DNA of 64,000 bases from Cobetia crustatorum (GTDB lineage Bacteria; Pseudomonadota; Gammaproteobacteria; Pseudomonadales; Halomonadaceae). The DNA lies in the NCBI RefSeq assembly GCF_000591415.1, contig NZ_JEMF01000032.1, forward strand, positions 17,034-81,033, given 5' to 3'. The notes beneath the pieces were generated by a model. It made no database searches and was not told where the DNA came from. It saw nothing but the letters and a program-made list of their open reading frames with translations. The stretch's first letter is position 1. Each line of letters opens with the position of its first letter. The position numbers were made by a program, and so were the translations under genes. This document shows positions 36,196-46,454 of the stretch, in pieces.

Positions 36196-37372
36196 GTCAT
36201 ATCGAAGGGGTCAGCAGTACATCGGTGGCCGCTACCGAAGCATCGGTTGTTTTCGAGACGCGTCGTGCACGCGATGGTAAACAGCTGGCGATTATTCGTC
36301 TCAATGCGCCGCGTGCACTGAATGCGCTGTCGCTTGAGATGATTGAACGTATTGAGCTCAGCTGGATGCATGGGAGCTCGATAGCAGCATCGCCATGTTA
36401 TGGCTGGAAGGTGCCGGCGAACGGGCACTCTGTGCTGGCGGCGATATCGTGGCACTTTATCAGGCCATGACGACAGCGCCTGCGGGTGAAGGGAGTGATG
36501 CTGAAGCGCTCGAAGACTTCTTTGCCACTCGTTACTTCACGGCGGAATATCGACTGGACCACCGCTTGCACACCTTTCCCAAGCCGCTGCTGGTCTGGGG
36601 GGGCGGTATCGTGATGGGCGGCGGCATGGGCCTGTTCACAGGGGGCAGCGAACGCGTCGTCACCGAGACATCACGCTTGGCGATGCCGGAAGTCAGCATC
36701 GGACTCTATCCGGATGTAGGTGCCAGCTGGTTGCTCAATCGTTTGCCGCGTGGGCTGGGTGAGTATCTTGGTGTGACGGGGGCGCAGTTGAATGCACGTG
36801 ATGCATTGGATCTTGGCATTGCGACGCGACTGATTCCCGATGGCGAGCGTGAGGCGCTCAAACAGGCGTTGTGCGATGGCGAGTTTGGTCGGCACCCGAT
36901 GCGCCATCTTGGCCGAGTGCTGAGCGCGTTCGAGCATCGCGAGCTCGCGCCCCCTGGGCAAGTCGCACCGTTGTTTGATCACCTGCAGCAATTGGTCGCG
37001 GGTCAAGAAGTGCAACAATCCTGTCAGCAGATTCTCGATGATCCGCAAGCACGCAAGGACTGCAATGCCTGGCTACATGCTAATCGTGAACGACTCGCCT
37101 CAGGTTGTCCCAGCTCGCCGCATCTGGTGTTCCGCATGTTGTCGCGTCATCGCCATTCTTCACTGGCCGAAGCCTTCCGTGATGAATTGACGCTTTCCGT
37201 GCGCTGTTGTCTGGGAACTGAGCTTGCTGAAGGCGTACGCGCGTTATTGATCGATAAGGATAAACAGCCGCAGTGGGCCTATCGCGGAATCGCTGAGGTA
37301 TCGGAGGAATATATCGATGGCTTCTTCGCCCCATTGTGGGAAGAGGACGAGCATCCGCTAGCGGATCTGTAA
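36192..37372 (+). pseudogene. 3-hydroxyisobutyryl-CoA hydrolase split by a -1 frameshift
   Basis: Two frames join into a crotonase-superfamily thioesterase of about 393 residues. The first frame, from ATG 36192, holds LAIIRLNAPRALNALSLEMI; the second holds MLWLEGAGERALCAGGDIVA, RLHTFPKPLLVWGGGIVMGG, GGMGLFTGGSERVVTE, AMPEVSIGLYPDVGASWLLN and the C-terminal domain ending at 37372, all typical of the hydrolase that releases 3-hydroxyisobutyrate. A G missing near 36356 (GAGCTCAG for GAGGCTCAG) gives continuous IERIEAQLDAWELDSSIAML. Its start overlaps the hydratase stop as ATGA. The catalytic Glu in GGG-type motif and Asp of LYPDVG are present. Confidence 0.87.
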
Positions 37373-37475
37373 GCACTGTCGGGCGCAGTGTCTTTGAGGT
37401 GACGCTCTTTTTACGTGTCGATTATCAATATTCATCATGATAGAAATTTCTATTATAAGAATAAGGAGTAACGCC

Positions 37476-38390
37476 ATGACGTCCATCGGATTCATCGGGC
37501 TTGGCAACATGGGGGGGCCGATGGCCCTCAATCTGGTCAAGGCCGGCCATCCCGTGAAGGTGTTTGATCTGGTCGAGTCGGCCATGACGGTACTGACCGA
37601 GGCAGGTGCCAAGCGCGCTGCTTCTCCTCGTGAAGCCTGTGAAGACATTGAGGTGCTGATCAGCATGCTGCCTGCAGGGCAGCATGTGCGCAGACTCTAT
37701 CTGGGTGACAAGGAAGATGGTGAGGGCGGCTTGCTGGCAGCGCTCGATAGTTCTGTGCTGGTCATCGATGCCTCGACCATCGCGCCTGATGACGTGCGTC
37801 TGGTGGCCGGTCACGCTGCTGAGCGCGGTATTGATTTCATGGATGCGCCGGTCTCTGGTGGTGTTGGGGGAGCACGCGCTGGCACCTTGAGTTTCATCGT
37901 CGGCGGTGACGCTGATGCTTACGCACGTGCCTTGCCACTGCTTGAGGTAATGGGCAAGAACCTGTTCCACGCTGGGCCTGCCGGTAGTGGTCAGGTGGCC
38001 AAGATCTGCAACAACATGCTGTTGGGTATCTTGATGAGTGGCACGGCAGAGGCACTGGCGCTTGGCGTCAAGAACGGCCTTGATCCCGCCGTGCTGTCAG
38101 AAGTCATGAAACAGTCTTCCGGTGGTAACTGGGCGCTGAATGTCTATAACCCGTGGCCGGGTGTGATGGAGGCTGCGCCGGCATCCAATGACTATCAAGG
38201 CGGCTTCCTGGTGGACCTGATGGCCAAGGATCTGGGGCTGGCCTGGGAAATGGCACTGGGATCAAAGTCGGCGGTGCCGATGGGGGCTCAGGCGCGTAAC
38301 CTGTTCGTGCAGCATGCGGCGCAGGGGGCCGGGCGACTGGACTTCTCAAGCATTCAGCGCTTTTACCGTGTGGGCGAAGCCGATGTGTAG
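37476..38390 (+). CDS. mmsB: 3-hydroxyisobutyrate dehydrogenase
   Basis: The 304-residue NAD-dependent beta-hydroxyacid dehydrogenase oxidises 3-hydroxyisobutyrate to methylmalonate semialdehyde, the substrate of MmsA. The dinucleotide motif GFIGLGNMGGPMALNL begins at residue 4, the substrate loop MDAPVSGGVGGARAGTLSFI follows near 115, and the catalytic lysine in GQVAKICNNMLLGI near 170. AAGGAG precedes the ATG at a good distance, which rules out the longer frame from 37437. Last gene of the valine block. Confidence 0.95.
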   Translation: MTSIGFIGLGNMGGPMALNLVKAGHPVKVFDLVESAMTVLTEAGAKRAASPREACEDIEVLISMLPAGQHVRRLYLGDKEDGEGGLLAALDSSVLVIDASTIAPDDVRLVAGHAAERGIDFMDAPVSGGVGGARAGTLSFIVGGDADAYARALPLLEVMGKNLFHAGPAGSGQVAKICNNMLLGILMSGTAEALALGVKNGLDPAVLSEVMKQSSGGNWALNVYNPWPGVMEAAPASNDYQGGFLVDLMAKDLGLAWEMALGSKSAVPMGAQARNLFVQHAAQGAGRLDFSSIQRFYRVGEADV

Positions 38391-38534
38391 GGTGTGATTG
38401 GCAAGAGGTGCTGAGCTATTGGTTCAGGGTGTGCAGATCAGTATGTGCAGACCAATAATGGCGGCTACTAGTCGGTAGATGGTAGTCATGATCAGTAGTC
38501 AATAGCCGTCGCCACAGCAGCAAGAGGAGTGAAC

Positions 38535-38948
38535 ATGATTCGACCGGTGAGTGAGCTAGTGGCCTCGGCTAATGCCGAGGTGGAGACTCTGTCGGCCAGC
38601 GAGCTACACGTCGCATTACAAGAGGCTCGCAGTGGTGGTACGCCGCTAACATTGGTGGATATTCGTGATGTGCGCGAGTTGGAGCGTGAGGGACGTGTCC
38701 CTGAGGCAATTCATGCTCCGCGTGGGATGCTCGAGTTTTGGGTTGACCCTGCCTCGCCCTATCACCGCGCTGAGTTTGCTCGCGAAGGTCGCTATGTCCT
38801 CTTCTGCGCTGGCGGGCTGCGCTCGGCGCTAGCGACCAAAGCGCTACAGGACATGGGCTTTGGGCCGGTCGCGCATCTTGACGGTGGTTTTGCTGCCTGG
38901 CGTGAAGCAGGGGGAGAGGTCGTATCACCCTTCATGCAGGGTAACTAG
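38535..38948 (+). CDS. Rhodanese-domain protein
   Basis: The 137-residue protein is a single rhodanese (sulfurtransferase) domain. It shows TLVDIRDVRELEREGRVPEAIHAPRG and the active-site loop YVLFCAGGLRSALATKALQD with the catalytic Cys, then FGPVAHLDGGFAAWREAGGE. AGGAG lies just before ATG 38535; a GTG at 38529 falls inside it. A hairpin terminator follows 80 bp later. Function beyond sulfur transfer is unknown. Confidence 0.88.
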   Translation: MIRPVSELVASANAEVETLSASELHVALQEARSGGTPLTLVDIRDVRELEREGRVPEAIHAPRGMLEFWVDPASPYHRAEFAREGRYVLFCAGGLRSALATKALQDMGFGPVAHLDGGFAAWREAGGEVVSPFMQGN

Positions 38949-39027
38949 CCGAGCGCTGAAAAGTGAGTAAGTACTGCTACTTTTCAGGCGGGAACTGCTC
39001 TTGGCAGAGTGATGTCTTACACTACGT

Positions 39028-39063
39028 GGCCCCGCAGGCATCTTGTCTGGCGGGGCCGTTTTC
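39028..39063 (+). terminator. Hairpin terminator after the rhodanese gene
   Basis: GGCCCCGC (39028-39035) pairs with GCGGGGCC (39050-39057), followed by GTTTTC. It lies within the open frame upstream of the MATE start and therefore supports the later MATE ATG at 39078. Confidence 0.65.
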
Positions 39064-39077
39064 TGTCCGGAGCCTGC

Positions 39078-40471
39078 ATGTCTGACCCTGCCACACCCAC
39101 TTCTTCATCTTCTACTGGTGCCATCCCTGTATCGCGTGGTCGGCGCGATCTGATACGTGACCCAATCGCGACAACGCTAGCGCGTATGACAGGGCCGGTC
39201 ATCGGCGGCATCGTGACCATGATGTTATTCAATCTGGTCGATGCCTGGTTTATCGCCCAGCTGGGCACGGCGCAGCTAGCGGCAGTGACCTTTACCTTCC
39301 CTGTCACCTTCGCGGTGATCAGCATTGCCATCGGTCTGTCCATCGGGACGACGGCAGTTGTTGGGCGTAGGTTAGGCCGTGGAGAAATCGAGACCGTACG
39401 TGCGCGCGCCACTGATGCCGGTTTGCTCGGATTATTGCTGGGGGTGGGACTAGCCGCGGGAGGGCTTGCGAGCATTGCACCCTTGTTCCGGTTATTGGGG
39501 GCAGATGATGCTCTGATGCCTCACATTCAGGACTATATGCAGGTCTGGTACTTCGGTGCGCCCTTCGTGCTGCTGCCCCGTGTTCTGGGCAGCGTGTTGC
39601 GGGCTGAGGGTAATACGCTGGTGCCGTCCTTGGTGATGGCGGCGGCGGGGCTGCTTAATGCCGCGTTGGACCCACTGTTGATCTTTGGTGTCGGAGGTTG
39701 GCAAGGCATGGGCGTGGCGGGCGCGGCGCTAGCGACAGTGGTGTCATGGCTGGCGATGACACTGGGTTTGTTGGCGTTGCCGATGTTGCGCGCCCGCTTG
39801 GATATTCGGCAGATAAGTCTCACGCGCATGATGGCTTCCTGCCGCGAGGTGGGCGCGATAGGCTTGCCTGCTGCTATGACCAGTGTGATGACACCGATCG
39901 CCACGGCGCTGGTGACGCGTATCGTCAGCCAGCATGGTCATGCCGCCGTTGCCGCGTTTGGTATTGGCTCGCGCATCGAGTCGCTGGCCTTGATTCTGGT
40001 GCTGGCATTATCGATGACGTTGTCACCCTTCATCAGCCAGAACGACGGCGCGGGTCAGCAGGCACGTGTATGGCGAGCCATTCATGGTGTGCTTGGCTTC
40101 ATTCTCGTCTGGCAGCTGGCGGTGTGGCTGGGTCTGGGATTGAGTGGGGGATGGATAGCGGCGCGCTTTGCGGAGACTGAGGAGGTGGCCAGGCTAGTCA
40201 GTACCTATTTGTGGCTGATTCCGGCAGCGCTGGGAGCGCAAGGTGTGATTATCCTCACTAACTCCAGTCTCAATGCGTTGCATAAACCTCGCGCGCCATG
40301 ACGTTATCGTTGATCCGACTGTTTGCGTTGCTGGTGCCGTTGGCCTGGCTGGGCGGAGAGATTTTTGGCGTGGTCGGTATCTTCGTCGGGGTAGCGGCAA
40401 GTTACCTGCTGATGGCTGGAATCAGTTATCTGGCGCTGCGTACGGTGCTCAAACGACGTCGCCGAGCCTGA
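39078..40471 (+). pseudogene. MATE-family efflux protein with C-terminal frameshift
   Basis: The multidrug and toxin extrusion transporter would be about 464 residues with twelve helices. The first frame from ATG 39078 contains IATTLARMTGPVIGGIVTMM, FITQ-like LVDAWFIAQLGTAQLAAVTF, GLSIGTTAVVGRRLG, LLNAALDPLLIFGVGGWQGM and ENDGAG-like SPFISQNDGAGQQARVW, and stops after NALHKPRAP at 40301. The next frame continues directly as MTLSLIRLFALLVPLAWLGG, GEIFGVVGIFVGVAASYLLM and ends at 40471, providing the last two helices. One G or C added near 40295 joins them. The drug or metabolite exported is unknown. The 39009 start is rejected because a terminator and GGAG precede 39078. Confidence 0.85.
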
Positions 40472-40504
40472 GCTGTTTCGTGGGTGGGTACTGGCCTATC
40501 AATG

Positions 40505-40544
40505 AAAAAGCCGCCGTAGCCTTTTAAGGCTGCGGCGGCTTTTT
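40505..40544. terminator. Bidirectional intrinsic terminator
   Basis: AAAAAGCCGCCG and CGGCGGCTTTTT form a long stem with inner TAGCC/GGCTG pairs. It separates the convergent MATE gene and ppnP. Confidence 0.87.
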
Positions 40545-40566
40545 ATCTCGGGAGTGACAGTGTTGA

Positions 40567-40854
40567 TCAGGCGTCTTCGTACTTGCACAGATAAGCCGAC
40601 TCGACGGTGGTACGTACTTCAAAGCTCTGACCTGCTTCGACGATGAAGCTTTCACCGGGCGCCAGCTGATACCACTCTTCCGCGCCCGGCAGCAGCACCT
40701 GCATGTCACCGCTGGTCAGTGTCATGTACTCGCGTTGGCTGGTGGAGAACACGAACTCACCGATGCCCATGACACCAACGGTGGCGGGGAGGTCGGCGGT
40801 CTGAAAGGCAATGGAGGCTACCTGGCCATCGAAGTAGTGATTGGTCTGGAACAT
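40567..40854 (-). CDS. ppnP: Pyrimidine/purine nucleoside phosphorylase
   Basis: The 95-residue cupin-type protein matches the UPF0345/PpnP family, which phosphorolyses a wide range of nucleosides. The family features are NHYFDGQVASIAFQT near the N-terminus, GVMGIGEFVFSTSQREYMTLTSG and SFEVRTTVESAYLCKYE at the end. Length is usual. Monocistronic, followed by the shared terminator. Confidence 0.92.
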   Translation of the reverse strand: MFQTNHYFDGQVASIAFQTADLPATVGVMGIGEFVFSTSQREYMTLTSGDMQVLLPGAEEWYQLAPGESFIVEAGQSFEVRTTVESAYLCKYEDA

Positions 40855-40962
40855 AGTGATGCTTCCTGCATGAGAGTGATGTGTCGTGGGTGTTATTACG
40901 TATGTGGGTATTGTGCGTGCTGTTGAAAGGCCAATGACTAACGACGACTGACAACGAGCGGC

Positions 40963-41796
40963 TTAGCGCGGTGAAAAGCGGCGTGCCAGGCCGGTCTCGG
41001 CAATCATGCGTGTCGAGATTTCTTCAATGGAAAAGCGCGTGGTGTCGATGAACGGGACCTTGGAGCGCCGGAACAGCGCCTCGGTCTGTTCGACTTCCTG
41101 CAGACACTGATCAATGGAGCAGTAGCGGCTGTTGGGGCGGCGCTCGGTACGGATGGCGGCCAGTCGGCGCGGGTCGATGGTCAGCCCGAAAAGCTTGTGG
41201 CGATACTGAGCCAATGAGGCGGGCATCTTGAGTGAGCCGGACTCATCGAGATCATCTTCGGTCAGCGGGTAGTTGGCAGCACGAATGCCGAACTGTAGTG
41301 CCAGATATAACGAAGTCGGTGTCTTGCCGCAGCGCGAGACACCCACCAGGATAACGTCCGCCTTGTCGTATTGATGAGTACGCGCGCCGTCATCGTTGTC
41401 GAGTGCAAAGTGCACTGAGTCGATGCGGTTCATGTACACATCGTCTTGCCCGATGGAGTGAGTCTTGCCGACGCTATAAGAAGAGTGGGTATCCAGTTCT
41501 TCTTCCAGTGGCTTCAGGAAGGTGGAGAAGATATCGACCTTGAAACCGGAGGATCCCGAGATGATGTCACGGACATCATCATCGACGATGGTATCAATGA
41601 TGATTGGGCGCTCGCCGTCGTTGGCGTGAGCGCTTTCAATGGCTTTGACCAGTGCCGTTGCCTTCTCGGTAGAGTCGATATAGGGCTTGGTCACCATACG
41701 GATATCGGTGTTCTCGAACTGGGCCAGCAGACTGCGTCCCAGTGTCTCGGCAGTGATGCCGGTGCCATCGGAAATGAAGAAGGCGGTTCGGGTCAT
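40963..41796 (-). CDS. ppsR: PEP synthase regulatory protein (bifunctional kinase/pyrophosphorylase)
   Basis: The 277-residue DUF299 protein turns PpsA off by ADP-dependent phosphorylation and on by phosphate-dependent dephosphorylation. It begins [20 protein letters not shown], and holds the P-loop [20 protein letters not shown] near residue 150, followed by YPLTEDD and the C-terminal [16 protein letters not shown] 41796 matches the family start; the longer open frame adds 22 unlike residues. It diverges from its target gene ppsA, an arrangement common in proteobacteria. Confidence 0.95.
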   Translation of the reverse strand: MTRTAFFISDGTGITAETLGRSLLAQFENTDIRMVTKPYIDSTEKATALVKAIESAHANDGERPIIIDTIVDDDVRDIISGSSGFKVDIFSTFLKPLEEELDTHSSYSVGKTHSIGQDDVYMNRIDSVHFALDNDDGARTHQYDKADVILVGVSRCGKTPTSLYLALQFGIRAANYPLTEDDLDESGSLKMPASLAQYRHKLFGLTIDPRRLAAIRTERRPNSRYCSIDQCLQEVEQTEALFRRSKVPFIDTTRFSIEEISTRMIAETGLARRFSPR

Positions 41797-42255
41797 GAGA
41801 GGCACTCGTGAAAGGCGAAGAGGGTGCTGGGCGGCGCAAGCTGTCCCTGGATGAAGACTCAAGTGTCGGTGTTCACTGTCTACCTTGCAATATCCTGCTG
41901 GTCTAGAGGGTTGCCAGAGAAGAAATCAATCTTTCCAACAAGAGGGTGTCAGTAGGTGAAACTACATTCCTGTAGCGGGGAATTATCGACTATCGGTATT
42001 TTCGCCGACGTTGGCGACATTACGCACGTGTCAGTGTAACGGTTGTAGTCCTCCTCCATTGACTAGCCGGTTAGACTAATGGCTAATGCTAGAGGGAGCT
42101 TGTTAGGGTGGCTGCATCGCTGCACCGGGGTCTGTTCTTGGTATCGACCTCGGTGCTCAGCTGGCGGACTGGAAAATTTCCCCACTGGCTGTTGAGACAC
42201 TTTTTCTTCGTTCTCAGGTTCACTGTTCTTAATCCATTGGTACCAGGGGGTTCCC
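41797..42255. promoter_or_regulatory. Divergent ppsR/ppsA control region
   Basis: This 459-bp gap holds no gene. A candidate ppsA promoter is TTGACT (42059-42064), 17 bp, GCTAAT (42082-42087). It overlaps interleaved short dyads, TAGCC...GGCTA and TTAGACTAA around 42066-42086, which could be an operator. The ribosome site of ppsA is AGGGGG at 42245-42250. The ppsR side shows no clear promoter. Confidence 0.4.
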
Positions 42256-44643
42256 TTGTCACAGCAAGCCATATCCGAATACGTCATCGACTTCGATCAA
42301 CTCGGCATGAACGATGTTGATCGCGTTGGCGGCAAGAATGCCTCGCTTGGCGAGATGATCTCCAATCTGGCAGATGCGGGTGTTACCGTGCCTGGCGGTT
42401 TTGCTACCACGTCTTTCGCCTATCGTGAATTCCTCGAGCATGAGTCGCTGAATACTCGCATCAATGCGGCGCTCGACGCGCTGGATGTCGATGACGTGGT
42501 TGAACTGGCCCGCGTGGGCGCCGAGATTCGTCAGTGGGTCATCGATACACCACTGCCGCCGGCGTTTGAAGCCGAAATGGCGCGCGCTTACCGTGAACTG
42601 CAGGCCCGTCACCCGAACTTGAAAGTCGCCGTGCGCTCATCAGCGACGGCCGAAGATCTGCCGGATGCCTCTTTCGCGGGTCAGCAGGAAACCTTCCTCA
42701 ACATTGAAGGCTTCGATAACATCAAGCGTGCAGTGCACGAGGTGTTCGCGTCGCTGTTCAATGATCGCGCCATCTCCTACCGCGTGCACAAGGGCTTTGA
42801 CCACTCACTGGTGGCCTTGTCGGCAGGCATTCAGAAGATGGTGCGCTCCGAAACGGCTTCTTCTGGTGTGATGTTTACGCTGGACACTGAATCTGGCTAC
42901 CGTGATGCCGTCTTCGTGACGGGCTCCTGGGGCCTGGGCGAAACCGTCGTGCAGGGTGCTGTCAATCCTGACGAGTTCTACGTCCACAAGACTACGCTTG
43001 AAGCGGGTCGTCCGGCGGTACTGCGTCGCAACTTGGGCTCCAAGCTGATCAAGATGATCTACACCGATGACACCAGCGCGGGTCGCTCCGTCGAGACCGT
43101 TGATGTGCCGGTGCCGGATCGTCACCGATTCTGCCTCAACGATAGCGATGTCGAGGCGCTGGCGCGTCAGGCGCTTATCATCGAGAAGCACTACCAGCGT
43201 CCGATGGATATCGAATGGGCGCGTGATGGCGATGACGGCAAGCTCTACATCGTGCAGGCGCGTCCGGAGACTGTGGTCAGCCAGGAAGAGGGCGGTAATC
43301 TCGAGCGCTTCCAGCTGCGCGAGAAGGGCCGCACGCTGGTGACGGGCCGTGCCATCGGTCAGCGTATCGGTCAGGGTGCGGTACGTATCATCGAAAGCCC
43401 GGAGCACATGGACAAGGTGCAGGTCGGCGACGTGCTGGTCACCGACATGACGGATCCGGATTGGGAGCCGGTCATGAAGCGTGCGTCTGCCATCGTCACC
43501 AACCGTGGTGGACGTACCTGTCATGCGGCCATCATCGCGCGTGAACTGGGTATTCCGGCGGTGGTTGGCTGTGGCGATGCGACGGCTGTACTCGCTGAAG
43601 GCCGTGAAGTGACGGTTTCCTGCGCCGAAGGTGATACCGGCCATGTCTATGACGGCATCCTCAACTTTGATCGTACTGTCACCAGCGTCAGCGAGATGCC
43701 GGAGATCCCGTTCAAGATCATGATGAATGTAGGTAATCCGGACCGCGCCTTCAGCTTCTCGCGTCTGCCGAATGCGGGTGTGGGCCTGGCCCGTCTTGAG
43801 TTCATCATCAATCGCATGATCGGTGTGCACCCCAAGGCACTGCTCGACTACGCTACGCTGCCGATCGAGCTGCAGCAGACCATCGATGCACGTATCGCCG
43901 GTTACACAAGCCCGGTGGATTTCTATGTCGACAAGCTGGTTGAGGGTATCTCCACGCTGGCGGCTGCTTTCCACCCGCAGAAAGTCATCGTGCGCATGTC
44001 GGACTTCAAGTCCAACGAATACGAGAACCTTATCGGCGGCAAGATGTACGAGCCGGGTGAAGAAAACCCGATGTTGGGCTTCCGTGGCGCATCACGCTAT
44101 GTGTCTGAAGCCTTCCGTGACTGCTTCGATCTTGAGTGCCGTGCGCTCAAGCGTGTGCGTGATGAGATGGGGCTGACCAACGTCGAGATCATGGTGCCCT
44201 TCGTGCGCACCGTTGGTGAGGCAGAGCAGGTCATCAAGCTGCTGGGCGAAAATGGTCTGGTCCGTGGTGAGAACGGCCTGCGCGTCATCATGATGTGCGA
44301 GCTGCCGACCAACGCGCTGCTGGCGGATCAGTTCCTCGAGCACTTTGATGGCTTCTCCATCGGCTCCAACGACCTGACTCAGCTGACGCTGGGGCTGGAT
44401 CGCGATTCCGGTATCGTCGCTCACCTGTTTGATGAGCGTAATCCGGCGGTTAAGCAACTGATGTCGATGGCGATCCGTGCCTGCAAGGCACAGGGCAAGT
44501 ATGTCGGTATCTGTGGCCAAGGGCCGTCAGATCACCCGGAGCTGGCCAAGTGGTTAATGGAAGAAGGTATCGACAGCGTGTCTCTCAACCCGGATTCCGT
44601 GTTGGAAACCTGGTTCATGCTAGCGGATAAAGAGTTGGTGTAA
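42256..44643 (+). CDS. ppsA: Phosphoenolpyruvate synthase
   Basis: The 795-residue enzyme makes PEP from pyruvate and ATP for gluconeogenesis. The nucleotide-binding domain holds [15 protein letters not shown] and [20 protein letters not shown]; the central phosphohistidine domain has [20 protein letters not shown], with the catalytic His; the C-terminal TIM barrel has [28 protein letters not shown] and [17 protein letters not shown] and the active-site Cys in [12 protein letters not shown]. The start is TTG at 42256, directly after AGGGGG. Length and motifs are those of E. coli PpsA (792). Confidence 0.97.
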   Translation: MSQQAISEYVIDFDQLGMNDVDRVGGKNASLGEMISNLADAGVTVPGGFATTSFAYREFLEHESLNTRINAALDALDVDDVVELARVGAEIRQWVIDTPLPPAFEAEMARAYRELQARHPNLKVAVRSSATAEDLPDASFAGQQETFLNIEGFDNIKRAVHEVFASLFNDRAISYRVHKGFDHSLVALSAGIQKMVRSETASSGVMFTLDTESGYRDAVFVTGSWGLGETVVQGAVNPDEFYVHKTTLEAGRPAVLRRNLGSKLIKMIYTDDTSAGRSVETVDVPVPDRHRFCLNDSDVEALARQALIIEKHYQRPMDIEWARDGDDGKLYIVQARPETVVSQEEGGNLERFQLREKGRTLVTGRAIGQRIGQGAVRIIESPEHMDKVQVGDVLVTDMTDPDWEPVMKRASAIVTNRGGRTCHAAIIARELGIPAVVGCGDATAVLAEGREVTVSCAEGDTGHVYDGILNFDRTVTSVSEMPEIPFKIMMNVGNPDRAFSFSRLPNAGVGLARLEFIINRMIGVHPKALLDYATLPIELQQTIDARIAGYTSPVDFYVDKLVEGISTLAAAFHPQKVIVRMSDFKSNEYENLIGGKMYEPGEENPMLGFRGASRYVSEAFRDCFDLECRALKRVRDEMGLTNVEIMVPFVRTVGEAEQVIKLLGENGLVRGENGLRVIMMCELPTNALLADQFLEHFDGFSIGSNDLTQLTLGLDRDSGIVAHLFDERNPAVKQLMSMAIRACKAQGKYVGICGQGPSDHPELAKWLMEEGIDSVSLNPDSVLETWFMLADKELV

Positions 44644-44700
44644 TGCCCTCTTTCTGCTGAAAGGGTAAGCCGGATGTCAGTACCCGGCTCCCTGTTTGAA

Positions 44701-44735
44701 GCGCCCATTGCACCCTATGTGCAATGGGCGCTTTT
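44701..44735 (+). terminator. Intrinsic terminator of ppsA
   Basis: GCGCCCATTGCAC (44701-44713) pairs perfectly with GTGCAATGGGCGC (44719-44731), followed by TTTT. It lies 57 bp after the ppsA stop. Confidence 0.92.
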
Positions 44736-45059
44736 CATTTCAGGGCGCAGAAACTGAATATCTGGTCAGGCTGAGGTGCTCTGGCAGGAATGGAGCAAAC
44801 CGGCGTAGCTGCCTTAGACCAATGGCGAATGGATTCGTCATTTCTCGTTGTTTAGTAACAAATAGCAACAAAACGATCTCGAAAGCGCGACTAAATGAGT
44901 ATCTTCCTGACTTATGTAAGAAATGCAGTCCTTTATAATCCCTGCCACCCCACTGACCACAAGATCATTGGTGGCGACGATGGCAAGCCTCACCGGTAGC
45001 CAGCAATACGACGGTGTGTAGCAACCGACTTTTCGGACAAAATCTAAGGTAGTCGTAAC
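44736..45059 (+). promoter_or_regulatory. Intergenic region with symporter promoter
   Basis: No gene is supported in these 324 bp. A consensus -10 TATAAT lies at 44934-44939 but the -35 side (CTTATG or TGACTT) is poor, suggesting an activator-dependent promoter. AAGG at 45045-45048 is the likely ribosome site for the GTG at 45060. An AT-rich stretch with CAACAAAACG lies before it. Confidence 0.4.
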
Positions 45060-46325
45060 GTGAAACAGTCTCTGTGGAAGAATATTGGTGTCCAGGTGGT
45101 TATCGCCATGGTACTGGGTGCCGGTGTGGGTGCGTATATGGGGGAGAGTGCCTCCATGTTTGCGCCGTTGGGTGAGCTATTTATTCATCTGATCAAGATG
45201 CTGGTGGTGCCGCTGATCGCGGTGTCGATCATCTCGGGTGCCGCGAATCTGGGTGACAGTCCGTCAGCGGGCAAGATTGGTCTGTCGACCTTTGCCTTCT
45301 TCATGCTCACCTCTGCCGTGGCCGTTGTGCTGGCATTGGTGATGGGGCACATCTTCCAACCGGGCAGTGGTGTGGACCTCGACAGTGCCAAGGGCATGTT
45401 CTCCAATGCCTATGCTGACAAGGGTGATGTACCGGGCGTAATGGATACGATTCTGGGCATGGTGCCGACCAATATCTTTGGCGCACTGAACGATGCCAAC
45501 ATCCTGCAGATTCTGGTGTTCTGCCTGTTCCTCGGCATTGGCCTGTCCAAGACAGGCGAGCGTGGCAAGCCGCTGATCGAAGGTCTTAACACTGTCATCG
45601 AAGCTTTCGTATGGATGATCAACGTGGTGATGTGGGTCGCACCGATTGGTGTGTTCGGTCTGATGGCGGACGCTGTAGGTACCTTCGGTTTTGACGTGCT
45701 GACGTTGGTGATGAAGTTGTTCCTCGTCTATATGGGCGCCATCCTCATCTACGGCTTCGTGTTCTATCCGCTGATCGTCAAGTTCGGTTCGGATGTACCG
45801 GTAGGTCGCTTCATGTCGGCGATGAAGAAGCCGCAGGCCGTGGCACTCTCCACCGCGTCCTCCATGGCGACGCTACCGGTCAACATGGAAGTCTGCGAGA
45901 AGGAGTTGGGCCTCAAGAACGCCACCACGGCCTTCGTGCTGCCGCTGGGCGCGACCATCAACATGAGCGGTAACGCGATCTATTACGGACTTGTCGCGAT
46001 GTTCTTCGCCCAGGTCTTCAATGTCGATCTCGGCTTATCTGCCTATGCTGCCATTATCTTTACTGCCACGCTGGGCGCGATTGGTCAGGCCGGAGTGCCG
46101 GGGCCATCCTTCCTTGTCGTGGCGGTATTGCTGGCCGCGGGTATTCCCATCGAAGGCCTGCCGCTGCTGTTCGCGCTGGACCGTATCTTTGACATGACGC
46201 GTACCGCACTCAACATCACCGGTGATGCCGCATGCGCTGCGGTGGTGGATCGTTTTGCACGTGCCGATGACGCAGCCGTCACGGCGCAGGAAACGTCGGC
46301 CGTCGAGCCTGCCAGCGCCCGTTAA
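45060..46325 (+). CDS. Dicarboxylate/amino acid:cation symporter (DAACS, GltP/GltT family)
   Basis: The 421-residue transporter imports glutamate, aspartate or C4-dicarboxylates with Na+ or H+. It has eight helices plus the two hairpins of the family: GELFIHLIKMLVVPLIAVSI early, the serine-rich hairpin ALSTASSMATLPVNMEVCE, the cation motif PLGATINMSGNAIYYGLVAM with NMSGN in place of the common NMDGT, and AIGQAGVPGPSFLVVAVLL. Final residues AALNITGDAACAAVVDRF bind substrate in the family. Replacement of Asp in NMDGT by Ser may change cation coupling. GTG start; its own terminator follows. Confidence 0.93.
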   Translation: MKQSLWKNIGVQVVIAMVLGAGVGAYMGESASMFAPLGELFIHLIKMLVVPLIAVSIISGAANLGDSPSAGKIGLSTFAFFMLTSAVAVVLALVMGHIFQPGSGVDLDSAKGMFSNAYADKGDVPGVMDTILGMVPTNIFGALNDANILQILVFCLFLGIGLSKTGERGKPLIEGLNTVIEAFVWMINVVMWVAPIGVFGLMADAVGTFGFDVLTLVMKLFLVYMGAILIYGFVFYPLIVKFGSDVPVGRFMSAMKKPQAVALSTASSMATLPVNMEVCEKELGLKNATTAFVLPLGATINMSGNAIYYGLVAMFFAQVFNVDLGLSAYAAIIFTATLGAIGQAGVPGPSFLVVAVLLAAGIPIEGLPLLFALDRIFDMTRTALNITGDAACAAVVDRFARADDAAVTAQETSAVEPASAR

Positions 46326-46366
46326 GTCACGAGCTGCTAAGTCACGAGCTGTAAGTGATGAGCTGC
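46323..46366. repeat. Three tandem ~15-bp repeats beginning at the symporter stop codon
   Basis: TAAGTCACGAGCTGC (46323-46337), TAAGTCACGAGCTG (46338-46351) and TAAGTGATGAGCTGC (46352-46366) follow each other. The first three bases of copy one are the stop codon; copy two keeps the stop in frame. Confidence 0.75.
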
Positions 46367-46390
46367 TAATCCCAGTAGCTGTCCGACAGG

Positions 46391-46429
46391 AAAACGCCCC
46401 TGCAATCGATAAGGTTGCGGGGGCGTTTT
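46391..46429 (+). terminator. Intrinsic terminator after the symporter gene
   Basis: AAAACGCCCCTGCAA (46391-46405) pairs with TTGCGGGGGCGTTTT (46415-46429), one wobble; symmetrical A/T tracts also let it serve rraA on the minus strand. Confidence 0.9.
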
Positions 46430-46454
46430 CGTGAAGAGGTAAAGCTGAGAGTGA

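Noticed and set aside
37437..37475. Upstream extension of mmsB
   Set aside because: AAGGAG at the right distance selects ATG 37476, and the Rossmann motif then begins at the usual position.
42805..43974. 389-residue minus-strand frame opposite ppsA, and other long antisense frames opposite glnS, acnB, and the large regulator
   Set aside because: They lie entirely inside strongly recognised genes on the other strand; the long frames follow from high-GC codon use and show no family features.
44696..44938. 80-residue plus-strand frame after ppsA
   Set aside because: It begins before and runs through the perfect ppsA terminator hairpin, has no ribosome site and an atypical composition.
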